This document shows, piece after piece, positions 34,250 through 42,819 of a stretch of DNA of 64,000 bases. The notes under the pieces were generated by a model. It saw only the letters and a list, made by a program, of their open reading frames with translations. It was not told the DNA's origin and ran no database searches. A program made the position numbers and the translations under genes. The DNA is from CAYFZR01 sp964347835 [NCBI: uncultured archaeon] (GTDB taxonomy: Archaea > CAYFZR01): assembly GCA_964347835.1 (NCBI GenBank), contig CAYFZR010000018.1, positions 28,587 to 92,586 of the forward strand, in the 5' to 3' direction. Position 1 is the first letter of the stretch. Each line of letters opens with the position of its first letter.

Positions 34250-34450
34250 ATGAAATTCGAATGTAAGAGTTGTAATCATGAATTTACCATATCAGAGGGG
34301 GCTTTTTTCCTACTTTGTGATTCTTGTTTAAGATGTCCTGAATGTAGAGGGAACAATCTTGTTAGGAGGCCCGAAGAACGACTAAAAACTGGTAATGGTT
34401 TAGAGAGGGGACTTTCCCATCTTAGAAATCTTTTGAAAAACCTGCTCTGA
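34250..34450 (+). CDS. Second small zinc-ribbon protein
   Basis: A 66-residue protein with CKSCNHEF, then CDSCLRCPECRGNNLVRR, giving three CxxC pairs, so one or two zinc sites, and a basic helical tail. It starts with ATG after TTGGGGAG. It is convergent with the next gene, separated by 8 bp. The family was not identified. Confidence 0.65.
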   Translation: MKFECKSCNHEFTISEGAFFLLCDSCLRCPECRGNNLVRRPEERLKTGNGLERGLSHLRNLLKNLL

Positions 34451-34458
34451 AGAAAATG

Positions 34459-35709
34459 TTACCCAAACTTTATTCCTATCATATCTTGAATCATTATTTT
34501 TTCTAAATTTTCTTCTTCGAGGATTTTCATGGTATTTTCGATTCCTTTTGGGTTGTCTGACAATATTATTAGAGTAAATCTCCCTCTCTCCCCATTTAAA
34601 TAGACTAAAGTTGTATTTTTTTTGTCAAAATTGCCTACCTTTTTTATCTCTACGTCCTTGTCCCTAATTTTTATATCGTTTAGGTAGTGAGAGACCTCAA
34701 TCGAAGAATCATAAAGTCCCAAATAGACCATGTCATGTTCAGTGGTCTGATAGTTTGTTATTTTAGAAGAAATACCTTTCTTTTCTAGAAAAGTTCTTAA
34801 AGTAATTCCATTCTTCATTAGATTTCTATTAGTAAGTGTAATATGAGTATTTTCCTTTAGAAAGTAGGGGAAGTCGGATAAATGGTAAATCCTCCTTGAA
34901 GTGATTAAAAAATCAACAATATTGGATATGAATTGATTATTTTGTGCAACATCGTTATATGGTTGTTTCATAAACGTACCATCACCCAAAGCTAAGACAG
35001 ATCCCTTCGTTATCGCGGGGGAGTACCTGCCAACCTCCTCCTTCTTGGATGAGTATGTATCATTGCTGGTGAAAATTATTCCATTTTCTTTGGGATTCAG
35101 GGAACTGGCTGAGAAAAAGACTATTTTCTTAAGGTTTGCGGTTAGATTGTTCGAGTAAAAATCTTTCAAGAATATATTTCTGAAATTCCCTTCATTTTCT
35201 CTCAAGTTGTATAGATAATCATCCCTAAATAGGATTCCGAAAAGTGTAGATACATCGTTTATGTCGCTTCTCTTATCTGGATCTCCAATTAATAATATTT
35301 TTCCATTTTTTTGAACGAAGTATTGTAGGTTTGCCTTTTCTTCGGAAGAAAATCCTTTTCTTGGGGATATTATTACGAAAGAATCAGCATATTTTAATTT
35401 TTGTCTAAAATTATTTGCATTTTTTAGATACTCGACATTTCCTCCTGCTGAGACTATATTAGAGACCAATATACCGACGTCTTTAGGTTCAAAGTTGTTT
35501 TCGTGAGAGAGGTCGAATATAACTGTCCCTTTGTCCCTTATACCCTCTTCTGTGATGTATTCAGCAGTAGGGATTACCTCTATTTGGCTCACATTGTACG
35601 GTGCTATGTCTAAAGGAGAATAAATTCCTCTGTAGTAATAAACGGTTCGTACCGAAAGAACCAGAAGAAAAATAACCATGAATACATACAGTCTACGCAA
35701 GTCACTCAC
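34459..35709 (-). CDS. Membrane-anchored DUF4350/GldG-like protein
   Basis: A 416-residue protein with a signal anchor (residues 8-22) and an extracellular domain. DRGT-like repeats such as VIFDLSHENNFEPKDVGILV and VIISPRKGFSSEEKANLQYFVQKNGKILLIGDPD match the DUF4350 / GldG-type Rossmann domain used by gliding- and ABC-linked proteins. A C-terminal strand block has no motif. It overlaps the end of sppA2 by 8 bp, implying co-translation. A second protein of this kind is at 59325-60671. Confidence 0.7.
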   Translation of the reverse strand: MSDLRRLYVFMVIFLLVLSVRTVYYYRGIYSPLDIAPYNVSQIEVIPTAEYITEEGIRDKGTVIFDLSHENNFEPKDVGILVSNIVSAGGNVEYLKNANNFRQKLKYADSFVIISPRKGFSSEEKANLQYFVQKNGKILLIGDPDKRSDINDVSTLFGILFRDDYLYNLRENEGNFRNIFLKDFYSNNLTANLKKIVFFSASSLNPKENGIIFTSNDTYSSKKEEVGRYSPAITKGSVLALGDGTFMKQPYNDVAQNNQFISNIVDFLITSRRIYHLSDFPYFLKENTHITLTNRNLMKNGITLRTFLEKKGISSKITNYQTTEHDMVYLGLYDSSIEVSHYLNDIKIRDKDVEIKKVGNFDKKNTTLVYLNGERGRFTLIILSDNPKGIENTMKILEEENLEKIMIQDMIGIKFG

Positions 35710-36556
35710 CTTGTTCTATGTACAAGAAATGTACCGAGGGTATGGTGTTTGTAGGTTCCAACACAGTTTCATTTACGCGTAGATGAAATTGAAGTCTACT
35801 AATCTTCAACTCCTTATTTAAATCAATTATTTCATAGTTCGCTATGTGAGCATACTGAGCAGCCTTCTCTATGGCATCTTCTCTTGAGCCTATTTCATCT
35901 ATAAGACCAGATTTTAATGCTTCGATCCCTACGTATGAGTTTCCCGTGGAGAGTTCTTCTCTTCCTATCTTTAGTCTGTCTTCTCTTTGTTTAATTACAT
36001 TGCTCAAAAAGACCTCTTTTATTGTTTCTACTTCATAGATGAATTCTTTTCTTGAAATGGCTCTTTTAAATGGACCTGTAACTATCAAATTTTCGTCAAG
36101 TTCCGCTGGTTCAGGTAGAATGGCTACTACTCCTATACTTCCAACAAAAGAGGCAGGTTTTGCATATATGTAGTTGGATGCGGTTGCAATATAGTAGGCC
36201 CCAGATAGTCCACCGCCATCAATGCATGCTACTACGGGCTTTTCTCTCCTTAGTTTAATCGCTTCCATATAAATTTCTTCGCAAGCAAAAGCACTTCCTC
36301 CTGGACTATCGATCTCCAAAACAACCGCCCTTATGCTCTTATTTTCTTTGGCATATTTCAGCATGCTATTGATATCATCTAAGTAACTGGTACTCTCAAT
36401 CGGACCATAAATCTTTATCAATCCGACGTATGGCTTCGGTACTAGTAGGAAAGAAATCAATATACTTGAAACCAATGATACTATAGCAATGAACAACAAC
36501 GAATCTTTCAATCCCTTTATATACTCGATCTTATCCAATTTAGACACTTTCTTCAA
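35702..36556 (-). CDS. Signal peptide peptidase SppA-like, paralog 2
   Basis: A 284-residue protease with an N-terminal transmembrane segment (about 17-38), the block AVVLEIDSPGGSAFACEEIY, the nucleophile region DGGGLSGAYYIATAS and a lysine in TGPFKRAIS for the general base. A C-terminal extension after about residue 240 is absent from paralog 1. Its partner gene is the DUF4350-like protein, so this is a separate protease unit with its own partner. Confidence 0.82.
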   Translation of the reverse strand: MKKVSKLDKIEYIKGLKDSLLFIAIVSLVSSILISFLLVPKPYVGLIKIYGPIESTSYLDDINSMLKYAKENKSIRAVVLEIDSPGGSAFACEEIYMEAIKLRREKPVVACIDGGGLSGAYYIATASNYIYAKPASFVGSIGVVAILPEPAELDENLIVTGPFKRAISRKEFIYEVETIKEVFLSNVIKQREDRLKIGREELSTGNSYVGIEALKSGLIDEIGSREDAIEKAAQYAHIANYEIIDLNKELKISRLQFHLRVNETVLEPTNTIPSVHFLYIEQGE

Positions 36557-36616
36557 AATAAGTAAGCATCCCCCATAAAAATCTATTGGAATAATTCATA
36601 TGGTTAGATGGTTAAG

Positions 36617-36748
36617 ATGCAAAAATGTCCATTAAGTGATAGATTCCATGATTATTTAAAGAAAATCAAAAGATTAGAGGAATATGACAAAAATTACATG
36701 AATTTGATGAAAAACTGCATGGTCGATTGCGATATCTGTAAAGTATGA
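36617..36748 (+). CDS. Candidate 43-residue cysteine peptide
   Basis: A short frame from ATG to TGA in the gap upstream of the second liv operon. It encodes MQKCPLSDRF, a charged helix, and the ending NCMVDCDICKV, where C-x3-C-x2-C resembles a cluster or metal site. There is only a weak ribosome site (GGTTAAG). It may be a real small metal-binding peptide or a chance frame, and its stop lies in the dyad at 36745-36766. Confidence 0.35.
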   Translation: MQKCPLSDRFHDYLKKIKRLEEYDKNYMNLMKNCMVDCDICKV

Positions 36749-36766
36749 TATGCTTTAGCATGTCAT
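36745..36766 (+). promoter_or_regulatory. Dyad next to the TATA box of the second liv operon
   Basis: atgatatgc-ttta-gcatgtcat is a 9-bp inverted repeat with one T-G pair. It touches the TATA-like catatttataaaa (36764-36776), about 60 bp before the livH start at 36832. The position suits an operator or a terminator of the small upstream frame. Confidence 0.45.
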
Positions 36767-36831
36767 ATTTATAAAAGAAAGGGTTGAGAATTAAAACAAT
36801 TAAGAAAAGAGTTGGGGATGAGCGATCGATT

Positions 36832-37698
36832 ATGGTTGAAGTATCCCAGTTGCTGGTTAACGGTATTATCCTCGGAAGCATCATTTCACTTTCAGCTATA
36901 GGTCTTTCTTTAGTTTACGGAATCCTAAATTTAGCTAACTTCGCGCACGGTGACTACCTCACCTTAGGGGCTTATGGAGCATTCTTTGCGAGTGTATTCC
37001 TCGGATTTAATCTAATCATAGGAATTTTCGCGGGTATAGCGCTTACAGTGCTCATAGGATTGCTTCTTGATAGGTTTATATGGAAGCCTATGAGGGATAA
37101 AAAAGCGGGTTTGGTAACGCTTCTTATAATCGCGATTGGCGTTTCTTATCTTTTGAGGTATTCCATCCAAGCCCTATGGGGAGCGCGAATAAGGACTTTT
37201 GGTCTCCCAATAAGGGAAGGAATGCCATTGCTTGGAGCCAAGATTACGCACGTACAGATAGCCATAATCGTACTGGCATTTTTGCTCATGTTTCTCATGC
37301 ATTATATACTCAGGTACACCAAGATAGGCAAGGCAATGCGCGCTTGTTCAGACGACATAGATCTAGCAAGAGTTTCGGGAATAGATGTAGATAAAGTGAT
37401 ATTCTGGACATGGGTTATTGCCTGCTCGCTCTCAGCAATAGCAGGGATAATGCTCGGTCTCGACACGCATATAAGGCCGCCTATGGGATGGAATCTGTTA
37501 CTTCCTTTGTTCGCAGCCGTTATTCTGGGCGGCATAGGAAGCGCTTATGGAGCGATGGCTGGCGGAATGATAATAGGCATGTCACAAGAGCTTAGCGTTG
37601 CAGTACTTCCATCTCAATACAAACCAGCGGTTTCCTTCGCTATAATGATAGCGGTTATATTGGTTAAACCTACAGGAATTTTCAGGGGGGAGAGGTAA
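36832..37698 (+). CDS. livH: Branched-chain amino-acid permease LivH (system B)
   Basis: A 288-residue permease with SQLLVNGIILGSIISLSAIGLSLVYGILNLANFAHGDYLTLGAY, the coupling loop AMRACSDDIDLARVSGIDVDKV and ILGGIGSAYGAMAGGMIIG. The open frame begins at a TTG at 36784, but the ATG at 36832 with GGGGATGA upstream gives the conserved N-terminus. It overlaps livM by one base. Confidence 0.9.
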   Translation: MVEVSQLLVNGIILGSIISLSAIGLSLVYGILNLANFAHGDYLTLGAYGAFFASVFLGFNLIIGIFAGIALTVLIGLLLDRFIWKPMRDKKAGLVTLLIIAIGVSYLLRYSIQALWGARIRTFGLPIREGMPLLGAKITHVQIAIIVLAFLLMFLMHYILRYTKIGKAMRACSDDIDLARVSGIDVDKVIFWTWVIACSLSAIAGIMLGLDTHIRPPMGWNLLLPLFAAVILGGIGSAYGAMAGGMIIGMSQELSVAVLPSQYKPAVSFAIMIAVILVKPTGIFRGER

Positions 37699-38624
37699 TG
37701 CCTGCTCTGGAGTATATTTTGTTTATCGTAACCGTTGCGTGCATATACGCAATATTCTGCTTTGGACTCAACCTGCAGTGGGGATACACCGGGCTTTTAA
37801 ACATTGGACACGTCGCATTTTTAACAGTGGGGGCATATACATCTGCTCGTCTAACTCTCCCAGAGCCTTGGGGTCTGGGTGCTCCATTTCCCGTAGGTCT
37901 TCTAGCAGGAATGCTTATCGCAGCTATATTCGCATATCTTATAGGCATACCGACTCTCCGGCTAAGAGAAGATTATCTGGCGATTGTAACGTTAGGTTTC
38001 GCCGAAATTCTGCGACTCGTCATACTGAACGAGATGTGGCTGACCAACGGTCCAATCGGTTTGCCTGGAATTCCCCAGCCTCTTCGTGGTGTAATCTCAA
38101 GATATGATGTATTTTATTTTATTCTCGTGCTCTCTGCGCTTTTGATCTCATATTTAACCCTAGAAAAAATCGCTAATTCGCCATGGGGAAGAGTTTTAAA
38201 GGCTATAAGAGAGGATGAGGATGTAGCAAAGGCGCTAGGAAAGGATGTTACGGGATACAAGAAGCAGTCCCTTGTTCTGGGCTCTGCTATTGCAGGAGGC
38301 GCTGGCTCTCTCCTCGCGCACTTCTTTACCTACATAAGCCCTGACCTCTTCACCCATATGCAGACTTTCTATGCATGGATAGTGGTTGTCCTAGGGGGAA
38401 GCGGTAACAATAAGGGCACTGTTTTGGGAGCTCTTTTGATAACCACATTTCTGGAGGGTACCCGTTTCCTAAAGGACTTCTTTCCAATAGGAATAGGACC
38501 TGACAGGATTGCAGCTATACGCTTGATGGTAGTAGGCATTTTGTTGATCGTGTTGATGATGCGGAGACCAGAAGGATTATTGGGGGAGAAGAAGTTCGTG
38601 ACAGAATTGTTAGAAATGGAATAA
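37698..38624 (+). CDS. livM: Branched-chain amino-acid permease LivM (system B)
   Basis: A 308-residue permease with NLQWGYTGLLNIGHVAFLTVGAYTSA, RLREDYLAIVTLGFAEILRL, the coupling loop AIREDEDVAKALGKDVTGYKKQS and VVLGGSGNNKGTVLGALL. The first-stage gene order H-M-G-F is the same as in system A, but the DNA is AT-rich like the host genome. It ends 12 bp before livG. Confidence 0.9.
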   Translation: MPALEYILFIVTVACIYAIFCFGLNLQWGYTGLLNIGHVAFLTVGAYTSARLTLPEPWGLGAPFPVGLLAGMLIAAIFAYLIGIPTLRLREDYLAIVTLGFAEILRLVILNEMWLTNGPIGLPGIPQPLRGVISRYDVFYFILVLSALLISYLTLEKIANSPWGRVLKAIREDEDVAKALGKDVTGYKKQSLVLGSAIAGGAGSLLAHFFTYISPDLFTHMQTFYAWIVVVLGGSGNNKGTVLGALLITTFLEGTRFLKDFFPIGIGPDRIAAIRLMVVGILLIVLMMRRPEGLLGEKKFVTELLEME

Positions 38625-38636
38625 TCAGGTGTAGCA

Positions 38637-39386
38637 ATGTTAGAGATATTGAATATATCAAAGAGCTTTGGAGGTATCAAGGCTGTAAACGATTGTAGCC
38701 TTGAGATAGAGGAAAATTCTATAACAGGATTGATAGGTCCTAATGGCGCTGGAAAAAGCACCCTCTTCGATCTAATAACAGGCTTCTATAAGGCGGACAG
38801 AGGTGAGATATATTTCAAAAAGGGGCGCATCTCCGGTTTGGAACCGCATTTAATAGCTCTTAAAGGCGTTGTGAGGACATTTCAAATACCAAGACCTCTC
38901 CCTAAGATGACCGTACTGGAAAACATGCTGCTTTCTCCCAAAAAACAGCAAGGCGAGAATATTTTTGGAGTGCTGCTTCGTCCCTCCTTTGTAAAGGAAC
39001 AGGAAGGAAAAAATCTAGAAAAGGCATTAAATCTTTTAAAATTTATGAATCTTTTTGAATTAAAAGACGAATATGCAGGAAATCTTTCAACAGGACAGAT
39101 GAAACTCCTTGAGCTAGCTAGAGCTCTAATGGTAGATCCTGAGTTATTATTGCTCGATGAGCCTGTAGCCGGCGTACATCCTGTTCTTGCGAAAGAACTC
39201 CTCGATCATATAAGGGAGCTCAAGAAGAAAGGAAAGACTTTTTTTGTAGTAGAACACAACATGGAAGTTATGATGGAGCTCTGTGAGCATATATTCGTCA
39301 TGCATAACGGTAAAGTCATATCATCAGGGAGTCCCGAAGAAATAAGAAACGATGAAAGGGTGTTGGATGCTTATCTAGGAGAATAA
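38637..39386 (+). CDS. livG: Branched-chain amino-acid ABC transporter ATPase LivG (system B)
   Basis: A 249-residue ATPase with Walker A GPNGAGKSTLFDLI, LKGVVRTFQIPRPLPKMTVLENMLL, signature NLSTGQMKLLELARAL and Walker B LLLLDEPVAGVHP. The H-loop is VVEHNMEV. It pairs with the LivF gene 4 bp downstream. Confidence 0.9.
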   Translation: MLEILNISKSFGGIKAVNDCSLEIEENSITGLIGPNGAGKSTLFDLITGFYKADRGEIYFKKGRISGLEPHLIALKGVVRTFQIPRPLPKMTVLENMLLSPKKQQGENIFGVLLRPSFVKEQEGKNLEKALNLLKFMNLFELKDEYAGNLSTGQMKLLELARALMVDPELLLLDEPVAGVHPVLAKELLDHIRELKKKGKTFFVVEHNMEVMMELCEHIFVMHNGKVISSGSPEEIRNDERVLDAYLGE

Positions 39387-39390
39387 AAAA

Positions 39391-40095
39391 TTGATACTCA
39401 ACGTAAAAAATCTGGTTTCGGGTTATGCCGATTTGGATATACTAAAGGGCGTTTCAATAGCGATAGAAAGCGATGAAATAGTCGCTGTAATCGGTCCCAA
39501 TGGTGCTGGAAAAAGCACTCTAATGAAAACGATATTCGGTCTTTTAAGACCCAGAAACGGCGAAATTACTTTTCAAGGCGAGAACATAGTTGGTCTAAGA
39601 CCTGACGAAATAGTAAAAAGGGGCGTGAGTTACGTACCCCAATCAAAGAACATTTTCCCTTCTTTGAGAGTAGAAGAAAACCTCGAGATGGGCGCATTTA
39701 CCCTTGAGGATGAAAAGGTTGAAGAGGCTCTGAAAAACGTTTACTCTCTATTTCCCTTATTGGAAGAAAGGAAGGGGCAGCGTGCAGGAAGTTTAAGCGG
39801 CGGTGAGCAGCAGATGCTTGCAATAGGAAGAGCATTAATGCTAAGCCCAAAACTTCTGCTCTTAGACGAGCCTTCCGGAGGTCTGGCGCCAAAACTTGTG
39901 AAGGGAGTATTTGAAAAAATAAGGGATATAAATCAACTCGGAGTTGCAGTTATAATAGTTGAGCAGAATGCGAAGAAGGCACTTGATGAATCCCATAGAG
40001 GATACGTTCTCGACATGGGTAGAAATAGAATAGAAGGCTTTGGAAAAGATCTTTTAAAAAATGAAGAGGTAAGGAGATTGTACCTCGGAGGTTAA
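39391..40095 (+). CDS. livF: Branched-chain amino-acid ABC transporter ATPase LivF (system B)
   Basis: A 234-residue ATPase, the same length as system A LivF and with the same ending (EEVRRLYLGG). Walker A GPNGAGKSTLMKTI, signature LSGGEQQMLAIGR, Walker B LLLLDEPSGGLAPK. The TTG start has GGAG upstream in the livG end. It runs convergently into livK, whose stop is 4 bp away. Confidence 0.9.
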   Translation: MILNVKNLVSGYADLDILKGVSIAIESDEIVAVIGPNGAGKSTLMKTIFGLLRPRNGEITFQGENIVGLRPDEIVKRGVSYVPQSKNIFPSLRVEENLEMGAFTLEDEKVEEALKNVYSLFPLLEERKGQRAGSLSGGEQQMLAIGRALMLSPKLLLLDEPSGGLAPKLVKGVFEKIRDINQLGVAVIIVEQNAKKALDESHRGYVLDMGRNRIEGFGKDLLKNEEVRRLYLGG

Positions 40096-40099
40096 CCTC

Positions 40100-41260
40100 C
40101 TAAATTTTCACCATCTTAACCGATCTGATCTTACCCTTCTCGAACTCCCAAAGTTCGAAATCTCCACCTACGTCTCCGTTCTCGTCGAAGGTGACTTCCC
40201 CTGAAGCACCGTCGTATTCTTTGCTCACTTCCATCAATACATCTCTTATTGCCTTTCCTTTTGTGTCTTTAGCCTTTTCCATGGCAAGCGCGATCAGCCA
40301 TGTGGCATCGTAAGAATTGGCCGCATATAAACCTGGTGATTCGTCGAATTCCTTCTCAAAGTTAGTTGCAAATGATACGTACTGTGGGCTTGCAGGAGGC
40401 AATGGAGAAGTACCTACTACACCCTCAACAAGGTCTGCACCCAAGGTTGTTGCCATTTCCTCGGATTTAAGACCTTCCGCCAAGATCCACTGTTCAGTAA
40501 TTCCCATCTCTTTAGCCTGCTTAAGTATCACAACCCCAGTCTCTGGATAGCCAGTAAAGATTAAAGCCTCTGGATCGTCAGATATGAGTTTCTCCAACTC
40601 TGAGCGGTAAGATACCTGACCTGGGTTATAAACAACATCTGTTAAAAACTTTACGTCATATTTGGGTGCGGTTTTTTCAATAACATAGTTCATGGCTACT
40701 CCATAGTCGTTGTTTATGTAAAGATGCGCTATCTTTTTGTATCCCATGTCAGTTGCAACCTTTGTCAGAACCTCTCCCTGAAAAGCATCGGAAGCACATG
40801 TTCTGAAGAAATATCCGTCATCGTCAGCGGTTGTTATCAAAGGTGATGTAGAGGTTGGCGAGATCATTACTACCTCGTTAGCCTTGCCTATCGGTAGTAT
40901 AGCAAGGGACTCGCTGCTTCCCATGGCTCCTACTACAGCAGTTACTTTATTGACATTCACAAGCTTGCTCATCGCCTTTGCAGCGCCTTCTGGAGTTGTT
41001 CCCGCATCTTCGTGGATTACTTCTAAAGTTGCTCCAAGCACTCCGCCTTTCTCATTTATCTCCTTCACTGCAAAGTCAACTCCTTGTTGTACGGGTGGAC
41101 CCAGAAATCCGAGATCGCCGGTTAAATCTAAAATGTGACCGATCTGTATGGTCTCCGGCTTAGGTGCTCCGATACAGCCCAGGTTTAGAGCTGTTGCGTA
41201 AGCGCCGGCCAAAACAGAATACCTCAAAAATGTCCGCCTGTCCATCCACTCCCCATTCAT
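40100..41260 (-). CDS. livK: Substrate-binding lipoprotein LivK-type (system B)
   Basis: A 386-residue type I periplasmic-binding protein. The N-terminus carries RRTFLRYSVLAGAYATALNLGC, a twin-arginine-like or lipobox leader ending in a cysteine at about residue 29. The core starts QIGHILDLTGDLGFLG and has VVGAMGSSESLAIL and LIFTGYPETG. It is on the opposite strand to the rest of system B and has its own AT-rich promoter (about 41285-41305), so expression of binding protein and channel is separately controlled. Confidence 0.88.
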   Translation of the reverse strand: MNGEWMDRRTFLRYSVLAGAYATALNLGCIGAPKPETIQIGHILDLTGDLGFLGPPVQQGVDFAVKEINEKGGVLGATLEVIHEDAGTTPEGAAKAMSKLVNVNKVTAVVGAMGSSESLAILPIGKANEVVMISPTSTSPLITTADDDGYFFRTCASDAFQGEVLTKVATDMGYKKIAHLYINNDYGVAMNYVIEKTAPKYDVKFLTDVVYNPGQVSYRSELEKLISDDPEALIFTGYPETGVVILKQAKEMGITEQWILAEGLKSEEMATTLGADLVEGVVGTSPLPPASPQYVSFATNFEKEFDESPGLYAANSYDATWLIALAMEKAKDTKGKAIRDVLMEVSKEYDGASGEVTFDENGDVGGDFELWEFEKGKIRSVKMVKI

Positions 41261-41363
41261 AAAATCACCAAACTAATTTGTAATGAATAATAAATATATA
41301 ATCTTTTTGACAAAGTTCTACTTTTATTTTAAAATTTTAAGATTAATTCAAACTAAAAATATT

Positions 41364-42029
41364 TCAAAACTCCTCAAAACTAAACTTCTTCGAGTTTAAA
41401 TTTATTATAGCATATTGAGAAACCATCATCGATCCGGGATTAATAACAGTTGTATTATTTATCTCATCCATGCCCCTTGATTCATGAATATGTCCACAAA
41501 AATTATACATAGGAGCAAGTCTTTCGATAAACCTTCTGATTGCTATACTACCTACATGAAGTCCGCTCCAAGTTTTATCTACTTTGGTATCCTTGGGAGG
41601 GGCGTGAGTTACGAGTATAAACTCTTCTTTTTTATCTAAAAGAGAGTCTAATCTTATTTCTATCTCGCTTTCATCCATCTCAAAGGGGGTGTAAAAAGGA
41701 GTTATGTTGGAACCTCCGAGACCGACGAATTTAATATCGTTTATTTCAACTATTTTTTCATGAAGATTTACTCCTAATTCTTCTAATACATCTACAGAAC
41801 CCAGTGGATCGCAATTTCCGGGAATAGCAAGTATATTATCATTTACTTCCTTTAGATTTCTTATATACCTTTTAACGTCCTCTGGTTTACCGAAGTCTGT
41901 TATATCTCCTAAAATTAAGATTAGATCAAATTTTTCTACCAACGGTTTTATAAGATCGTAGGCTCTCTTTTCACCATGGAGATCTGAGACTAATAACACA
42001 TTCATATTTTCAACCAAGTTTTTTCTCAT
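41364..42029 (-). CDS. Calcineurin-like metallophosphoesterase
   Basis: A protein of 213 to 221 residues with VSDLHGE, LILGDITDFG, IPGNCDP, VTHAPP and CGHIHES, the full set of the two-metal phosphoesterase fold. It is a YfcE/Mre11-like cytosolic phosphodiesterase, substrate unknown. Two starts are possible: 42029, and 42005 (MNVLLVSDLHG), which better fits the family. It lies divergent from the RHH-DUF5591 unit. Confidence 0.85.
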   Translation of the reverse strand: MRKNLVENMNVLLVSDLHGEKRAYDLIKPLVEKFDLILILGDITDFGKPEDVKRYIRNLKEVNDNILAIPGNCDPLGSVDVLEELGVNLHEKIVEINDIKFVGLGGSNITPFYTPFEMDESEIEIRLDSLLDKKEEFILVTHAPPKDTKVDKTWSGLHVGSIAIRRFIERLAPMYNFCGHIHESRGMDEINNTTVINPGSMMVSQYAIINLNSKKFSFEEF

Positions 42030-42068
42030 ACATTACTTTTTCATTTCGTAAAGTTTTAAGAGCGAAAG

Positions 42069-42076
42069 GTTAAATA
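42069..42076 (+). promoter_or_regulatory. TATA box of the RHH-DUF5591 / transporter unit
   Basis: gttaaata lies 24-31 bp upstream of the ATG at 42100, the distance that places transcription start at or within a base or two of the ATG, giving a leaderless mRNA. Confidence 0.6.
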
Positions 42077-42091
42077 CATGTAATTTACATG
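42077..42091. promoter_or_regulatory. 15-bp palindromic operator candidate
   Basis: catgtaa-t-ttacatg is a perfect inverted repeat beginning one base after the TATA box and ending 8 bp before the start codon. A repressor bound here would block polymerase loading. A related half-site, acatga, follows at 42098. The first gene encodes an N-terminal RHH-like region, which fits autoregulation. Confidence 0.6.
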
Positions 42092-42099
42092 CAAAAAAC

Positions 42100-42819
42100 A
42101 TGAAATATATTCAGGCAGTTTTAACAGACGAAGAATACGAAGAATTTGTCAAGATGGCAAAGAGTTTGGGGTTGAATATAAAAGATGCTGCAAAAGAATC
42201 CATAAAAGCTTGGATTGAGCAGAGAGGGAAGATCTTTATAAAGGGGGTGGGTGAAGGAATATTTTCTCATCCAGCATTCGAGGAATGGCACGGTTTTTTT
42301 ATTACAAAATACAAACCCCCGTCGAGGAAAATTCTTTTATTTCATAATTGTACATGGGGAAAACCATACCATGAGGCTTGGATATTTAGGAAGATGGAAA
42401 AATCAGTCTACGAGATTCTTAATCCAGATGCAGTCCATTTCGTCGTTTTAAGCTCAGCAGGTGTTATACCAAGAGAGTATTGGGACTATTGGCCATTTTG
42501 CTCTTACGATTCAGATCCATGGCAATTCAGTCCAGAAGATCATAGAGCATTTATAAGGATAAATTCCAAAAGGGTGCAAAACTATCTTTCAAAGCATTCT
42601 GACAGTTATAAGTGTATAGTAGCCTATTTTCCTCTTGGAGATTGTGCAAGAGAAAGCGTAAAACTCGGTATAGAGACTTCTGGATGTGATCTCCCTTTTT
42701 ACGAGGCAACTGATGTCTATCCTTTTGAAGATAAAAGAGATGAAGATTATTATACCTGTCTTGCATCAGAAGAGGCGTTAGTCCAACTTAAGAATGTTCT
42801 GAGGAAATTAAATGATTGA
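42100..42819 (+). CDS. RHH-like N-terminus fused to an ArcS-type DUF5591 domain
   Basis: A 239-residue protein. Residues 1-42 (KYIQAVLTDEEYEEFVKMAK, then DAAKESIKAWIEQ) have the strand-helix-helix pattern of ribbon-helix-helix DNA-binding domains. From about 52 the sequence follows DUF5591, the core of archaeosine synthase ArcS: FSHPAFEEWHGFF, then NCTWGKPYHEAWIF, then GVIPREYWDYWPFCSYD. In ArcS the motif is PC-x3-KPY-x2-S-x2-H as I recall it; here Cys84 and KPY are kept, but P, S and H are replaced by N, A and F. It therefore may bind, rather than convert, a 7-deazaguanine compound. It overlaps the transporter gene by 8 bp. Confidence 0.72.
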   Translation: MKYIQAVLTDEEYEEFVKMAKSLGLNIKDAAKESIKAWIEQRGKIFIKGVGEGIFSHPAFEEWHGFFITKYKPPSRKILLFHNCTWGKPYHEAWIFRKMEKSVYEILNPDAVHFVVLSSAGVIPREYWDYWPFCSYDSDPWQFSPEDHRAFIRINSKRVQNYLSKHSDSYKCIVAYFPLGDCARESVKLGIETSGCDLPFYEATDVYPFEDKRDEDYYTCLASEEALVQLKNVLRKLND

